From Komagataeibacter melomenusus (GTDB lineage Bacteria > Pseudomonadota > Alphaproteobacteria > Acetobacterales > Acetobacteraceae), in the NCBI RefSeq assembly GCF_013155395.1, contig NZ_JABJWC010000001.1:124001-188000 (forward strand): 64,000 nucleotides of DNA, read 5' to 3'. Shown here piece after piece: positions 1 through 7,384 of this stretch. The notes beneath the pieces were generated by a model. It had not been told where the DNA came from. It saw only the letters and a list, made by a program, of their open reading frames with translations, and made no database searches. Position 1 is the first letter of the stretch; every line of letters begins with the position of its first letter. The position numbers were made by a program, and so were the translations under genes.

Positions 1-1347
1 TGGTTGCGGCTGTTTGATGAGAACGGCTGCGTGCTGCACACCTGGGAGCAGCCCGTGCCCAAGGGCGAGCAGGCCATCGTGCTTGATAGCGCCGAGATCC
101 GCCAGCGCTTCGGCCTGCCCGCGTTTACCGGCCAGCTTTTCATCCACGCCATCGGCATCGCAGGCCACGACGTGGTGAAATACGCGCTGGAAACACGGGG
201 CAAGGGGGCCAATGCCAGCCTGTCGGTCACGCATGATGCCAATGCCTGGCCTGCCAACCGCTATGCCAACCTGCCTGCCCCCACACCGGGCGAGGACGTG
301 GTGCTCTGGGTGCAGAACAGCCACGACCTGAGCATTCCTGCAGGCGCCATGACGCTCAACCGCATGGGGTGTGATGAACAGGTAGCCATCGACCGGACGC
401 TGGCTCCATACCAGACGCTGGCGGTGCATGTGCGCGACATGCTGCCCGATCTGGCCTGGCCGGCACAGGTTGAATTCCGCGCAGGCGGCTATGTGGTGCG
501 CCCGCGTTATGAGGTGACGCGGGCTGCCCGCACCCGCATCGCGCACCTCAACGTACAGCGCGCCGATTTGCAGCCCGATCCCGGCATTGCGGAACTGGAC
601 CCGCGTTTTTTCGGGCGGGGCTATCTGCTGCCATTCCCCGTGCCCGACCCGGCGCGTTACCGCACGCTGGTCGTGCCCGCCCCCATGGCGGAAAGCCTGA
701 CAAGCCTGCCCGTGCGCGTGGACTGCTTTGACCGGCGCGGGCAGGCCGGGGCCGCGCGGTTCATGGGCAATCTGGGGCGCGACCATGCCAGCGTGCTGGA
801 TGCGGGCGAACTCGCAGGCGGGGCGGGACATGCCGAACTCGTCTATGATTTCCGCGAAGGCGGGCAGGCGGATGGCTGGCTGCATGCCCTGATCCGCTAT
901 GAGGACCGCATGAGCGGCCATGTGGCCGAGACCAGCTTTGGCGCGCATATCTTCAACACCGCCATGACCTATCGCGGGGAGCCGCAATCCTATGCCGGGC
1001 CGCCGCCGGGGCTTTCCACAAGGCTGTTCCTGACGGCAGCGCTGCATGAACCCTACAGTTTCTGCATGCTGATCTATCCGGCATCGGGGTTGTGGCATGC
1101 CGTGTCGGACACGCGGCTTACGCTCCATGCCGCCCATGGCGCGATCATGGCTCAGGAACACGTCGCCATTCCCCAATCCGGCTCGTGCGAAATCTGGCCG
1201 CATGAAGTATTCGGGCGCGCCGCGCTGGAAATTGCGGGCGAGGGGGCCTATGTCATCATCCGTGACACGACCTGCCGCCTGTTTGGCTATCATGGCCGCA
1301 GGACCGGGGACGGACGGTTTTCAATCGACCATATGTTCGGGTTCTGA
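1..1347 (+). CDS. Uncharacterised protein, 5' end cut by window
   Basis: The reading frame is open from the first base of the window, so the true start lies upstream and about 448 residues of the C-terminal part are visible. I do not recognise the family. The visible part looks like a soluble protein: no hydrophobic segment is long enough for a membrane helix, and it is rich in aromatic, His and Arg residues spread among beta-like stretches. It ends in HMFGF. No catalytic motif stands out. A tandem heptamer repeat and another unknown gene follow on the same strand. Codon use looks like that of its GC-rich neighbours, so it is probably a real, long-resident gene. Confidence 0.75.
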   Translation, partial: WLRLFDENGCVLHTWEQPVPKGEQAIVLDSAEIRQRFGLPAFTGQLFIHAIGIAGHDVVKYALETRGKGANASLSVTHDANAWPANRYANLPAPTPGEDVVLWVQNSHDLSIPAGAMTLNRMGCDEQVAIDRTLAPYQTLAVHVRDMLPDLAWPAQVEFRAGGYVVRPRYEVTRAARTRIAHLNVQRADLQPDPGIAELDPRFFGRGYLLPFPVPDPARYRTLVVPAPMAESLTSLPVRVDCFDRRGQAGAARFMGNLGRDHASVLDAGELAGGAGHAELVYDFREGGQADGWLHALIRYEDRMSGHVAETSFGAHIFNTAMTYRGEPQSYAGPPPGLSTRLFLTAALHEPYSFCMLIYPASGLWHAVSDTRLTLHAAHGAIMAQEHVAIPQSGSCEIWPHEVFGRAALEIAGEGAYVIIRDTTCRLFGYHGRRTGDGRFSIDHMFGF

Positions 1348-1379
1348 ACGGGGCCGTCATCGTAGGTGGATGGACAGGC

Positions 1380-1414
1380 GTGGGGCGTAGGGCGTGGGGC
1401 GTGGGGCGTGCGCC
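1380..1414 (+). repeat. Short tandem heptamer repeat
   Basis: The heptamer GTGGGGC occurs at 1380, 1394 and 1401, with a one-base variant (GTAGGGC) at 1387 and a degenerate unit at 1408. It lies between two unknown genes and may be a slippage-prone tract. Confidence 0.6.
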
Positions 1415-1478
1415 TGCCTGAGCGGCCCGTATGCAATGAACCGGCCCATCGCCGGCATGGAGGAAGACCGACCGCACC

Positions 1479-1859
1479 ATGATCGTACAGGACACCAATT
1501 TCTTCTGTGACATGCCCAACGACATGAAATACCTGCGCGACCGCAACCCGCCGCAGAATTTTCTTGAGCAGAACATGATCTTTGTCCTGCCCGAGCGGCT
1601 GCGCAAGTTCCGCCGCAACCTGTTTCATGTCCGGCGCACCCAAGCCGATGCCACCGCCTATGCGCCGCTGTTCAGGGTGCGCTGCATCACCGAACGCGAA
1701 CCGGTGCCCGAAGGGTATGACGGCCCGTTTGATGTCTTTCCGTTCTACACCAACCCCACCCGCAAGCGCCGCCGCACGCTTGATTACTACGTGCTGTTCC
1801 TGTTTCAGGACAAATTATCTTACGTGAAATGCCGGGATGCGTTGGGGCAGGTGCCGTAA
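1479..1859 (+). CDS. Small uncharacterised protein
   Basis: A 126-residue basic protein of unknown function. It begins MIVQDTNFF, has an Arg/Lys-rich centre (RLRKFRRN near residue 40 and RKRRRT near residue 98) and ends in an aromatic/hydrophobic stretch (YYVLFLF) before a short tail. A GGAGGAAG ribosome site lies about 12 bases before the ATG. It lies 131 bp after the preceding unknown gene on the same strand, so the two may be co-transcribed. A hairpin repeat that could terminate transcription follows 12 bp after the stop. Basic residues next to a hydrophobic strand could suit nucleic acid or membrane-surface binding, but nothing identifies a role. Confidence 0.6.
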   Translation: MIVQDTNFFCDMPNDMKYLRDRNPPQNFLEQNMIFVLPERLRKFRRNLFHVRRTQADATAYAPLFRVRCITEREPVPEGYDGPFDVFPFYTNPTRKRRRTLDYYVLFLFQDKLSYVKCRDALGQVP

Positions 1860-1871
1860 GACAGCGTTTTC

Positions 1872-1908
1872 AAAGCTTTTTGAAAAAAGCTTTACCAAAA
1901 ACTTTTAT
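1872..1908 (+). repeat. Hairpin repeat element, copy 1 (partial)
   Basis: A perfect inverted repeat has 10-base arms (AAAGCTTTTT at 1872-1881 and its complement at 1884-1893) and a two-base loop, followed by ACCAAAAACTTTTAT. The same layout occurs at 54720-54757, where the outer stem pair is changed on both sides. It follows the gene ending at 1859 and could act as its terminator. Confidence 0.7.
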
Positions 1909-2032
1909 TTCCCGGGGCAGGCGGCCAGACAGGGTCGGCCTGTCTGTATGGCAATGCGCTGCGTGTGCCTTGCCCATCAGGTGAGAAGCGCAACGCAGTA
2001 TTTATGCTTGAATATTAAGGAGTAAGGCCGGA

Positions 2033-2107
2033 TGGTGGGTGCGACAGGGATTGAACCTGTGACCCCCGCCGTGTGAAGGCGATGCTCTACCGCTGAGCTA
2101 CGCACCC
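2033..2107 (-). tRNA. tRNA-Val (CAC anticodon)
   Basis: A full cloverleaf can be drawn on the minus strand. The acceptor arm is GGGTGCG/CGCACCC. The D stem is GCTC/GAGC. The anticodon stem is TCGCC/GGCGG around loop TTCACAC, giving anticodon CAC. The T arm is ACAGG-TTCAATC-CCTGT. The discriminator base is A, and the CCA end is encoded (2033-2035). It reads GUG codons, which are frequent in GC-rich genomes. Confidence 0.95.
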
Positions 2108-2175
2108 ATCCGCTTCGGTGGGGGTTATTTAGTCCAGCCAGGCAGGGCGCGCAAGAGGGAAAAATCGCTTTCGGG

Positions 2176-3687
2176 TCATTTTCCACCCGCGCGGCGAAAA
2201 CGGTAGGCCAGGGCCTCGGCAATATGGCCGCGTTCCACGTCCGGCTGCGCGCCCAGGTCGGCTATGGTGCGGCCCACGCGCAGAAGGCGGGTGAAGCCAC
2301 GGGCAGAAAGGCGCATTTTTTCAGCGGCCTGCACGGCAAAGTCACGCGCGGATGCGGTGATGCGGAAATCATCGGTCGGGGCCTCGGCATTGCGGGCCGC
2401 ACCCTGACGGGCCTGCTGGCGGGCCACGGCCTCACGCACGCGGGCGGCCACGATGGCGCTGGCCTCGCCACCCCTGAGCTCGGCAATGCGGCTCAATGGC
2501 ATCGGTTCGACATGCACCGTCATGTCCAGCCGGTCGAGCAGCGGGCCGGACAGGCGGGCCTGATAATCCTCGCCACAGCGCGGCGCCTTGCGGCATTCCT
2601 GCGCCGCATCGCCCAGATAACCGCATTTGCACGGGTTCATGGCCGCAATGAGCTGGAAGCGGGCAGGGTAGGTGACATGGGCCGCGGCCCGGGCGATGGA
2701 AATGCTGCCGGTTTCCATCGGCTGGCGCAGCACTTCGAGCGCCGAACGCCCGAATTCGGGCATTTCATCCAAAAACAGCACGCCGTGATGCGCCAGACTG
2801 ACCTCGCCGGGCCGCGCCCTTGCGCCGCCGCCGCTCAGGGCCGCGGGGCTTGAGGAATGATGCGGATCACGGAACGGCGGGCGGCGCACGGGCTGGCCAT
2901 CCTTGAGCAGGCCGCCAATGCTGTGAATGCGGCTGATCTCCAGCATTTCAACCGCTGTCAGGTCGGGCATGATGCCGGGCAGGCGGGCGGCCAGCATGGA
3001 TTTGCCAGCACCTGGCGGCCCGACCATGAGCAGCGAATGGCGGCCCGCGGCGGCAATTTCCAGTGCGCGGCGCGCGGTTTCCATGCCGCGGATGTCAGCC
3101 AGGTCGGGCAGGGCACTCAGGTCTTCCGGCGCGATGGGGGGCAGTTCGACCGGCTCGATCACCTGCTGGCCGCGCAGATGGTTGAGCAGTTCGGGCAGGG
3201 AACGGATGGCGAGGATGTCCATGTCCTCACTGGCCCAGCGGGCCTCGACGCCCTGGGCTGCCGGGCAGATCAGCCCGAGCGACAGGCTCGCCGCGGTCAT
3301 GGCGGCAGGCAGCACGCCACAGACCGGGTTGACGCCGCCATCAAGCGACAGTTCGCCCAGGGCCGCGTAACGCTGCGCCATGTCACCTGAAAGCAGGCCC
3401 ATGACCACAAGCAGGGCAAGGGCGATGGGCAGGTCGAAATGCGATCCTTCCTTCATCAGGCTGGCAGGCACCATGTTGACCACAATGCGTTTGGCCGGCA
3501 GCGCAAGCCCCATGGCCGACAGGGCCGCGCGCACGCGCTCACGCGATTCATTGATGGCCTTGTCCGGCAGGCCCACGATCAGGAAGGATGGCAGGCCGAC
3601 GGAAAGCTGGACCTCGACTTTGACAGGAACGGCCTCGATGCCGGAAAATGCAAAACCGCAGATCGATGCGAGCGCCGTATCAGTCAT
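2176..3687 (-). CDS. YifB/ComM-family Mg-chelatase-like AAA ATPase
   Basis: A 503-residue protein, normal length for the family. The N-terminal Lon-S5-like domain starts ICGFAFSGIEAVPVKVEV. The AAA module carries a Walker A motif (GPPGAGKS) and a Walker B motif (VLFLDEMPEF). A C-terminal Mg-chelatase-like helical domain contains SARGFTRLLRVGRTIADL. ComM in other bacteria is a hexameric branch-migration helicase that helps integrate DNA during natural transformation; that role here is by family only. The start at 3687 (MTDTALAS) is preferred because family members begin shortly before the ICGF segment and upstream sequence looks non-coding. It lies downstream of dnaB on the same strand, separated by 309 bp. 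A comF-like gene occurs elsewhere in the window. Confidence 0.93.
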   Translation of the reverse strand: MTDTALASICGFAFSGIEAVPVKVEVQLSVGLPSFLIVGLPDKAINESRERVRAALSAMGLALPAKRIVVNMVPASLMKEGSHFDLPIALALLVVMGLLSGDMAQRYAALGELSLDGGVNPVCGVLPAAMTAASLSLGLICPAAQGVEARWASEDMDILAIRSLPELLNHLRGQQVIEPVELPPIAPEDLSALPDLADIRGMETARRALEIAAAGRHSLLMVGPPGAGKSMLAARLPGIMPDLTAVEMLEISRIHSIGGLLKDGQPVRRPPFRDPHHSSSPAALSGGGARARPGEVSLAHHGVLFLDEMPEFGRSALEVLRQPMETGSISIARAAAHVTYPARFQLIAAMNPCKCGYLGDAAQECRKAPRCGEDYQARLSGPLLDRLDMTVHVEPMPLSRIAELRGGEASAIVAARVREAVARQQARQGAARNAEAPTDDFRITASARDFAVQAAEKMRLSARGFTRLLRVGRTIADLGAQPDVERGHIAEALAYRFRRAGGK

Positions 3688-3996
3688 GCATGGATGATGC
3701 CGGATTGCGGGCGGTTTGGCCATTATGGAACATGACGAAACGCAATATGGCGAAACCGGCCGGATCATGCGCCGTGGCGTCTCTCACACCCAATTTGTTG
3801 GCATAATATTTCTTATAAAACTTTTGGATGCGCGATGAAGAGGGTGCCTGTGCCTGACCTGCCTGCCTTCGCCGTCCCATCCTGTCTGTGCGGTTTTGTG
3901 CACGTTTCTGTCCCAACCAGCCGTGTCGTTCTGCTTGTGGCACACAGACCACAGTGATGCGCCGCCCGCACACGGCGCATCACTTTCATCCTTCCC
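3688..3996. other. Intergenic region between dnaB and the yifB-like gene
   Basis: This 309 bp stretch has no convincing reading frame. It contains a perfect hairpin at 3954-3983 just after dnaB and an AT-rich patch near 3785-3830 (ATAATATTTCTTATAAAAC) that would suit a promoter, though I could not assign firm -35 and -10 boxes. Confidence 0.5.
3954..3983 (-). terminator. Hairpin downstream of dnaB
   Basis: Perfect 10-base arms (GTGATGCGCC at 3954-3963, GGCGCATCAC at 3974-3983) enclose a 10-base loop 13 bp after the dnaB stop. There is no U-tract in the dnaB direction, so it may be a transcript-end stabiliser or a Rho-dependent end rather than an intrinsic terminator. Confidence 0.5.
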
Positions 3997-5514
3997 TTAA
4001 GCGTCGTGGAACATGTCGAGGTCGCCAAAGCGCGTAAACTCACCTTCGAAGAACAGGTTCACCGTCCCTGTCGGGCCATGACGCTGCTTTTCCAGGATCA
4101 GTTCGGCACGGTTATGGGCCAGGTCCATCTTGCGCTGCCACTCCTCCATCGCGGTCTGGTACTTGTCCACTGAGTCGTAGGAGGTTTCCTTGGGCTGGCG
4201 CTGCTGGAGGTAGTACTGGTCGCGATAGACGAACATCACCGCATCCGCGTCCTGCTCGATCGAACCGGATTCACGCAGGTCCGACAGCATGGGCCGCTTG
4301 TCTTCCCTGCTCTCCACCTGGCGCGAGAGCTGCGACAGCGCAATGACCGGCACCGAGAGTTCCTTGGCCAGCGCCTTGAGCCCCTGCGTGATCATGGAGA
4401 TTTCGAGCACGCGGTTGTCCGCCTTGGTGCCGACCGAAGGCCGCATGAGCTGCAGGTAATCGACCACCACAAGGCTCAGCCCCTTGGTGCGCGCCAGCCT
4501 GCGGCAGCGCGTGCGCATAGCCGAGAGCGTGATGGCGGGCGTATCGTCAATATGCAGCGGCAGTTGCGACAGTTCGCGGCTGACCTGCACAAAGCGGTCG
4601 AATTCCTTCTGCACCAGTTCACCACGGCGGATTTTCTCGCCCGACACGCTGGACTGCTCGGACAGGATACGGGTGGCCAACTGCTCGGCCGACATTTCCA
4701 GCGAGAAGATGGCCACCGAGCCCTTGGGCTTGGCGTCATCATCCGCCTCACGCGCCGCTACCATGAGCGAGCGCGCGGCGGAGAACGCGATCTTGGTGGC
4801 GAGTGCGGTCTTGCCCATGGCGGGGCGTCCGGCAAGGATCAGCAGATCGGAGGGATGCAAGCCGCCGGTTTTCTTGTCAAGGTCACGCAGCCCCGTGGTC
4901 AGGCCCACCACGTCGCCGTCGCGGTCAAAGGCATGCTGGGCAATCTTGACCGCGTCGGCCAGCGCGCGGTCAAAGGACAGGAAGCCGCCATCCTGCCCCT
5001 TCTCGGTGGCCAGGCGGAACAGCGCCTCCTCGCTGGCGGCGATCTGGTCGGGGCCATCAAGGTCGGGGCGCGCGCCAAAGGCGTTGTTCACCACGTCCTG
5101 GCCGATATCGATCAACTGGCGGCGGATCCACGCATCATGGATCACGCGCCCGTAATCGGCGGCATTGATGATGCCGACCATCGATGTCAGCAGCTTGGCC
5201 AGATAGGCCGTGCCGCCTACGGGGTCGAGCACGCCGGTATTCTGGAAATAGATGCGCAGCGTGACCGGGTCAGCCAGCTTGCCCTCTTCGATATGCTTGG
5301 AAATCGCATCATAGATCTTCCCGTTGATCTCATCGGCAAAATGTGTGCCGGTCAGGAAGTCGGAAACGCGATCATAGGCCTTGTTGTTGGTCAGCAACGC
5401 GCCGAGCAGCGCCTGCTCGGCCTGCAGGTTGGCAGGCGGCAGGCGCTGCGACACGCCAAGGAGCGAGTCCGGCTGGCGGGACTCAGCGGGGGGAGGATTC
5501 TGGATGGTATTCAC
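3997..5514 (-). CDS. dnaB: Replicative DNA helicase DnaB
   Basis: A 505-residue hexameric helicase that unwinds DNA ahead of the replisome using ATP. The N-terminal DnaB domain contains PPANLQAEQALLGALL (residues 26-41) and a primase-interaction region. The RecA-like C-terminal domain has GGLHPSDLLILAGRPAMGKTAL (Walker A is GRPAMGKT), SLVVVDYLQLM (Walker B) and the DLRESGSIEQDADAV motif typical of DnaB. No intein or insertion is present. The start is GTG at 5514, with an AAAGG-type ribosome site 4-5 bases upstream. It is divergent from the mannitol dehydrogenase gene, with 246 bp between them. Confidence 0.98.
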   Translation of the reverse strand: MNTIQNPPPAESRQPDSLLGVSQRLPPANLQAEQALLGALLTNNKAYDRVSDFLTGTHFADEINGKIYDAISKHIEEGKLADPVTLRIYFQNTGVLDPVGGTAYLAKLLTSMVGIINAADYGRVIHDAWIRRQLIDIGQDVVNNAFGARPDLDGPDQIAASEEALFRLATEKGQDGGFLSFDRALADAVKIAQHAFDRDGDVVGLTTGLRDLDKKTGGLHPSDLLILAGRPAMGKTALATKIAFSAARSLMVAAREADDDAKPKGSVAIFSLEMSAEQLATRILSEQSSVSGEKIRRGELVQKEFDRFVQVSRELSQLPLHIDDTPAITLSAMRTRCRRLARTKGLSLVVVDYLQLMRPSVGTKADNRVLEISMITQGLKALAKELSVPVIALSQLSRQVESREDKRPMLSDLRESGSIEQDADAVMFVYRDQYYLQQRQPKETSYDSVDKYQTAMEEWQRKMDLAHNRAELILEKQRHGPTGTVNLFFEGEFTRFGDLDMFHDA

Positions 5515-5760
5515 CCGGCCTTTCTATCCGATCACGGGGCCGCGCCGGAAGAGATGATTGTGCATGGCCGCGCTGGCAGGCTGCCCGCTCCTGCGGGGCG
5601 TAATAAAAAAACATGCCTTCCGCCCGGCCCGGAGCCAGCGCGCGGGGTAGCGCGATTTTTACCCGCGCCCCGCAGGCGCCCGCCTGGCGGCCCCGCAGGC
5701 GGGCGGGTTGCCGCATGGGTCTTTTCTGATTAGGCGTCGAAAAATCCTTTCCGTGGAAAT

Positions 5761-7248
5761 ATGGTCATGACCCCACTCAACAACACATCCCTGCCCCACC
5801 TGCCGCCCGAGATCGTGGTGCCTGCCTATGACCGCAGCAAGGTAACGCCCGGCATCGCGCATATCAGCGTTGGCAACTTCCATCGCGCCCATCAGGCGGT
5901 CTATATCGACCGCGTGCTCGCACGCGCGGGCCAGCAGGGCTGGGGCCTGCTGGGCATCGGCCTGATGGAAACCCCGCACGAGGCGCTCAAGGCGCAGGAC
6001 ATGGCCGCACAGGACGGCCTGTATTCCCTGACCGAATGCGCGCCCGACGCGCCGAACGTGGTGCGCGTGATCGGCTCCATTACGGAATATATGTACGCCC
6101 CCGCCGACCGGGCCGCCACCATTGCCCGCCTGGCCGATCCCGCTATCCGCATTGTCAGCCTGACCGTGACCGAGGGCGGCTATTACGTTGATGAAAATGG
6201 CGTCTTCCCCCTCGATCACCCCGTCATTGCCGAAGACCTCAAGCGCGACGTGCCGCACACGGTGTTCGGCCTGCTGACAGAGGCCCTGCGCCAGCGGCGC
6301 GAGAGTGGTGCTGGTCCGTTCACCATCCTGTCATGCGACAACCTGCCCCAGAACGGGCATGTGGCACGCGCGGCCTTCCTTGGCTGGGCGCGGGCGCGTG
6401 ACGCGGGGCTGGCGCAGTGGATGGAGGAGAACGTCACCTTCCCCTGCACCATGGTGGACCGCATCACCCCCGCCGTGCACCCCGAGGATGTCAAGCGCCT
6501 TGATGCGGAAAGCGGGCTTGATGACCGTATCCCCGTTTTCTGCGAGGATTTCATCCAGTGGGTCATAGAGGACAGGTTCTGCGCAGGCCGCCCGGAACTC
6601 GATGCCGTGGGCGTGCAGTTTACCGATAATGTCGAGCCCTATGAGGCGGTGAAGCTGCACATGCTCAATGCCTCGCACTCGCTGCTCGGGCTTTCGGGCG
6701 TGCTGGCGGGCTACCGTGTTGTCAGCGAGATCATGCTCGACCTCAACGAGGTCGCCCTCGTCGAGCAGTATCTGGCCTTTGATGCCGAGCCCCTGCTGCA
6801 CGCGCCGCCGGGCATGGCGCTGAGGGAATACGGCAGGCTGCTGCTGCACCGTTTCCGCAACAGGGCGATCAGCGACCAGTTGCTGCGCATTGCCTCTGAC
6901 AGCACCTCCAAGCTGTCCATGTTCGTCAGGAGCACCGCCATGGGCGTGATCGCCCATCGCCGCCCGGTGGAGCGCATTGCCTTTGTCGTGGCGTGCTATG
7001 CGGAATATTTGCGCGGGCGTGATGACAAAGGCACACTCTATGATGTGATCGAGCCACACCTGACCGATGAAGACCGGGTCAAGGCGGCCTCGGCCAATCT
7101 TGAAGAGGCGCTGGACATGACCGCCTTTGCGGGCTGGAATTTGCGGGAAAGCGCGGTTTTCGTGCAGCGCTACCTGGCGCTGCGCCAGTCCGTTCGCGAC
7201 CGGGGAACCCATGTGACGCTGCGTGAGGTTGTATCCGCCGGGGAATAA
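5761..7248 (+). CDS. Mannitol 2-dehydrogenase family polyol dehydrogenase
   Basis: A 495-residue enzyme of the long-chain mannitol dehydrogenase family, which uses NAD(P) to interconvert mannitol and fructose or related polyol/ketose pairs in the cytoplasm. The N-terminal segment ISVGNFHRAHQAVYID matches the nucleotide-binding start of this family, DGLYSLTE follows, and SCDNLPQNG occurs mid-protein. The catalytic region near residue 300 reads AVKLHMLNASHSLLG, with the family's Lys, Asn and His. The exact substrate (mannitol, arabinitol or a uronate) cannot be read from sequence. The start at 5761 is tentative, as an in-frame ATG two codons later (5767) has better spacing from GGAAAT. A hairpin right after the stop isolates it from the glucose dehydrogenase gene. 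Polyol oxidation is typical of acetic acid bacteria. Confidence 0.92.
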   Translation: MVMTPLNNTSLPHLPPEIVVPAYDRSKVTPGIAHISVGNFHRAHQAVYIDRVLARAGQQGWGLLGIGLMETPHEALKAQDMAAQDGLYSLTECAPDAPNVVRVIGSITEYMYAPADRAATIARLADPAIRIVSLTVTEGGYYVDENGVFPLDHPVIAEDLKRDVPHTVFGLLTEALRQRRESGAGPFTILSCDNLPQNGHVARAAFLGWARARDAGLAQWMEENVTFPCTMVDRITPAVHPEDVKRLDAESGLDDRIPVFCEDFIQWVIEDRFCAGRPELDAVGVQFTDNVEPYEAVKLHMLNASHSLLGLSGVLAGYRVVSEIMLDLNEVALVEQYLAFDAEPLLHAPPGMALREYGRLLLHRFRNRAISDQLLRIASDSTSKLSMFVRSTAMGVIAHRRPVERIAFVVACYAEYLRGRDDKGTLYDVIEPHLTDEDRVKAASANLEEALDMTAFAGWNLRESAVFVQRYLALRQSVRDRGTHVTLREVVSAGE

Positions 7249-7251
7249 CCA

Positions 7252-7277
7252 TTCAGGGGAAGATTTAACCCCCTGAA
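7252..7277 (+). terminator. Terminator hairpin after the mannitol dehydrogenase gene
   Basis: Arms TTCAGGGG (7252-7259) and CCCCTGAA (7270-7277) enclose a 10-base AT-rich loop, starting 4 bases after the stop codon. The sequence downstream is AT-rich but has no pure T run. Confidence 0.65.
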
Positions 7278-7384
7278 ATAATACGACACACGTTTTATTC
7301 ATAATGTTGGGCTTGACCTGATGGCGTCTCCTACGTTTTCTCATTGAAAATGTTCGGACTGTATCACGGTAATCAGGAAAACTT

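Noticed and set aside
2033-2107. Genomic island insertion at the tRNA-Val gene
   Set aside because: No integrase, no direct repeat of the tRNA 3' end was seen nearby, and flanking genes are core functions.
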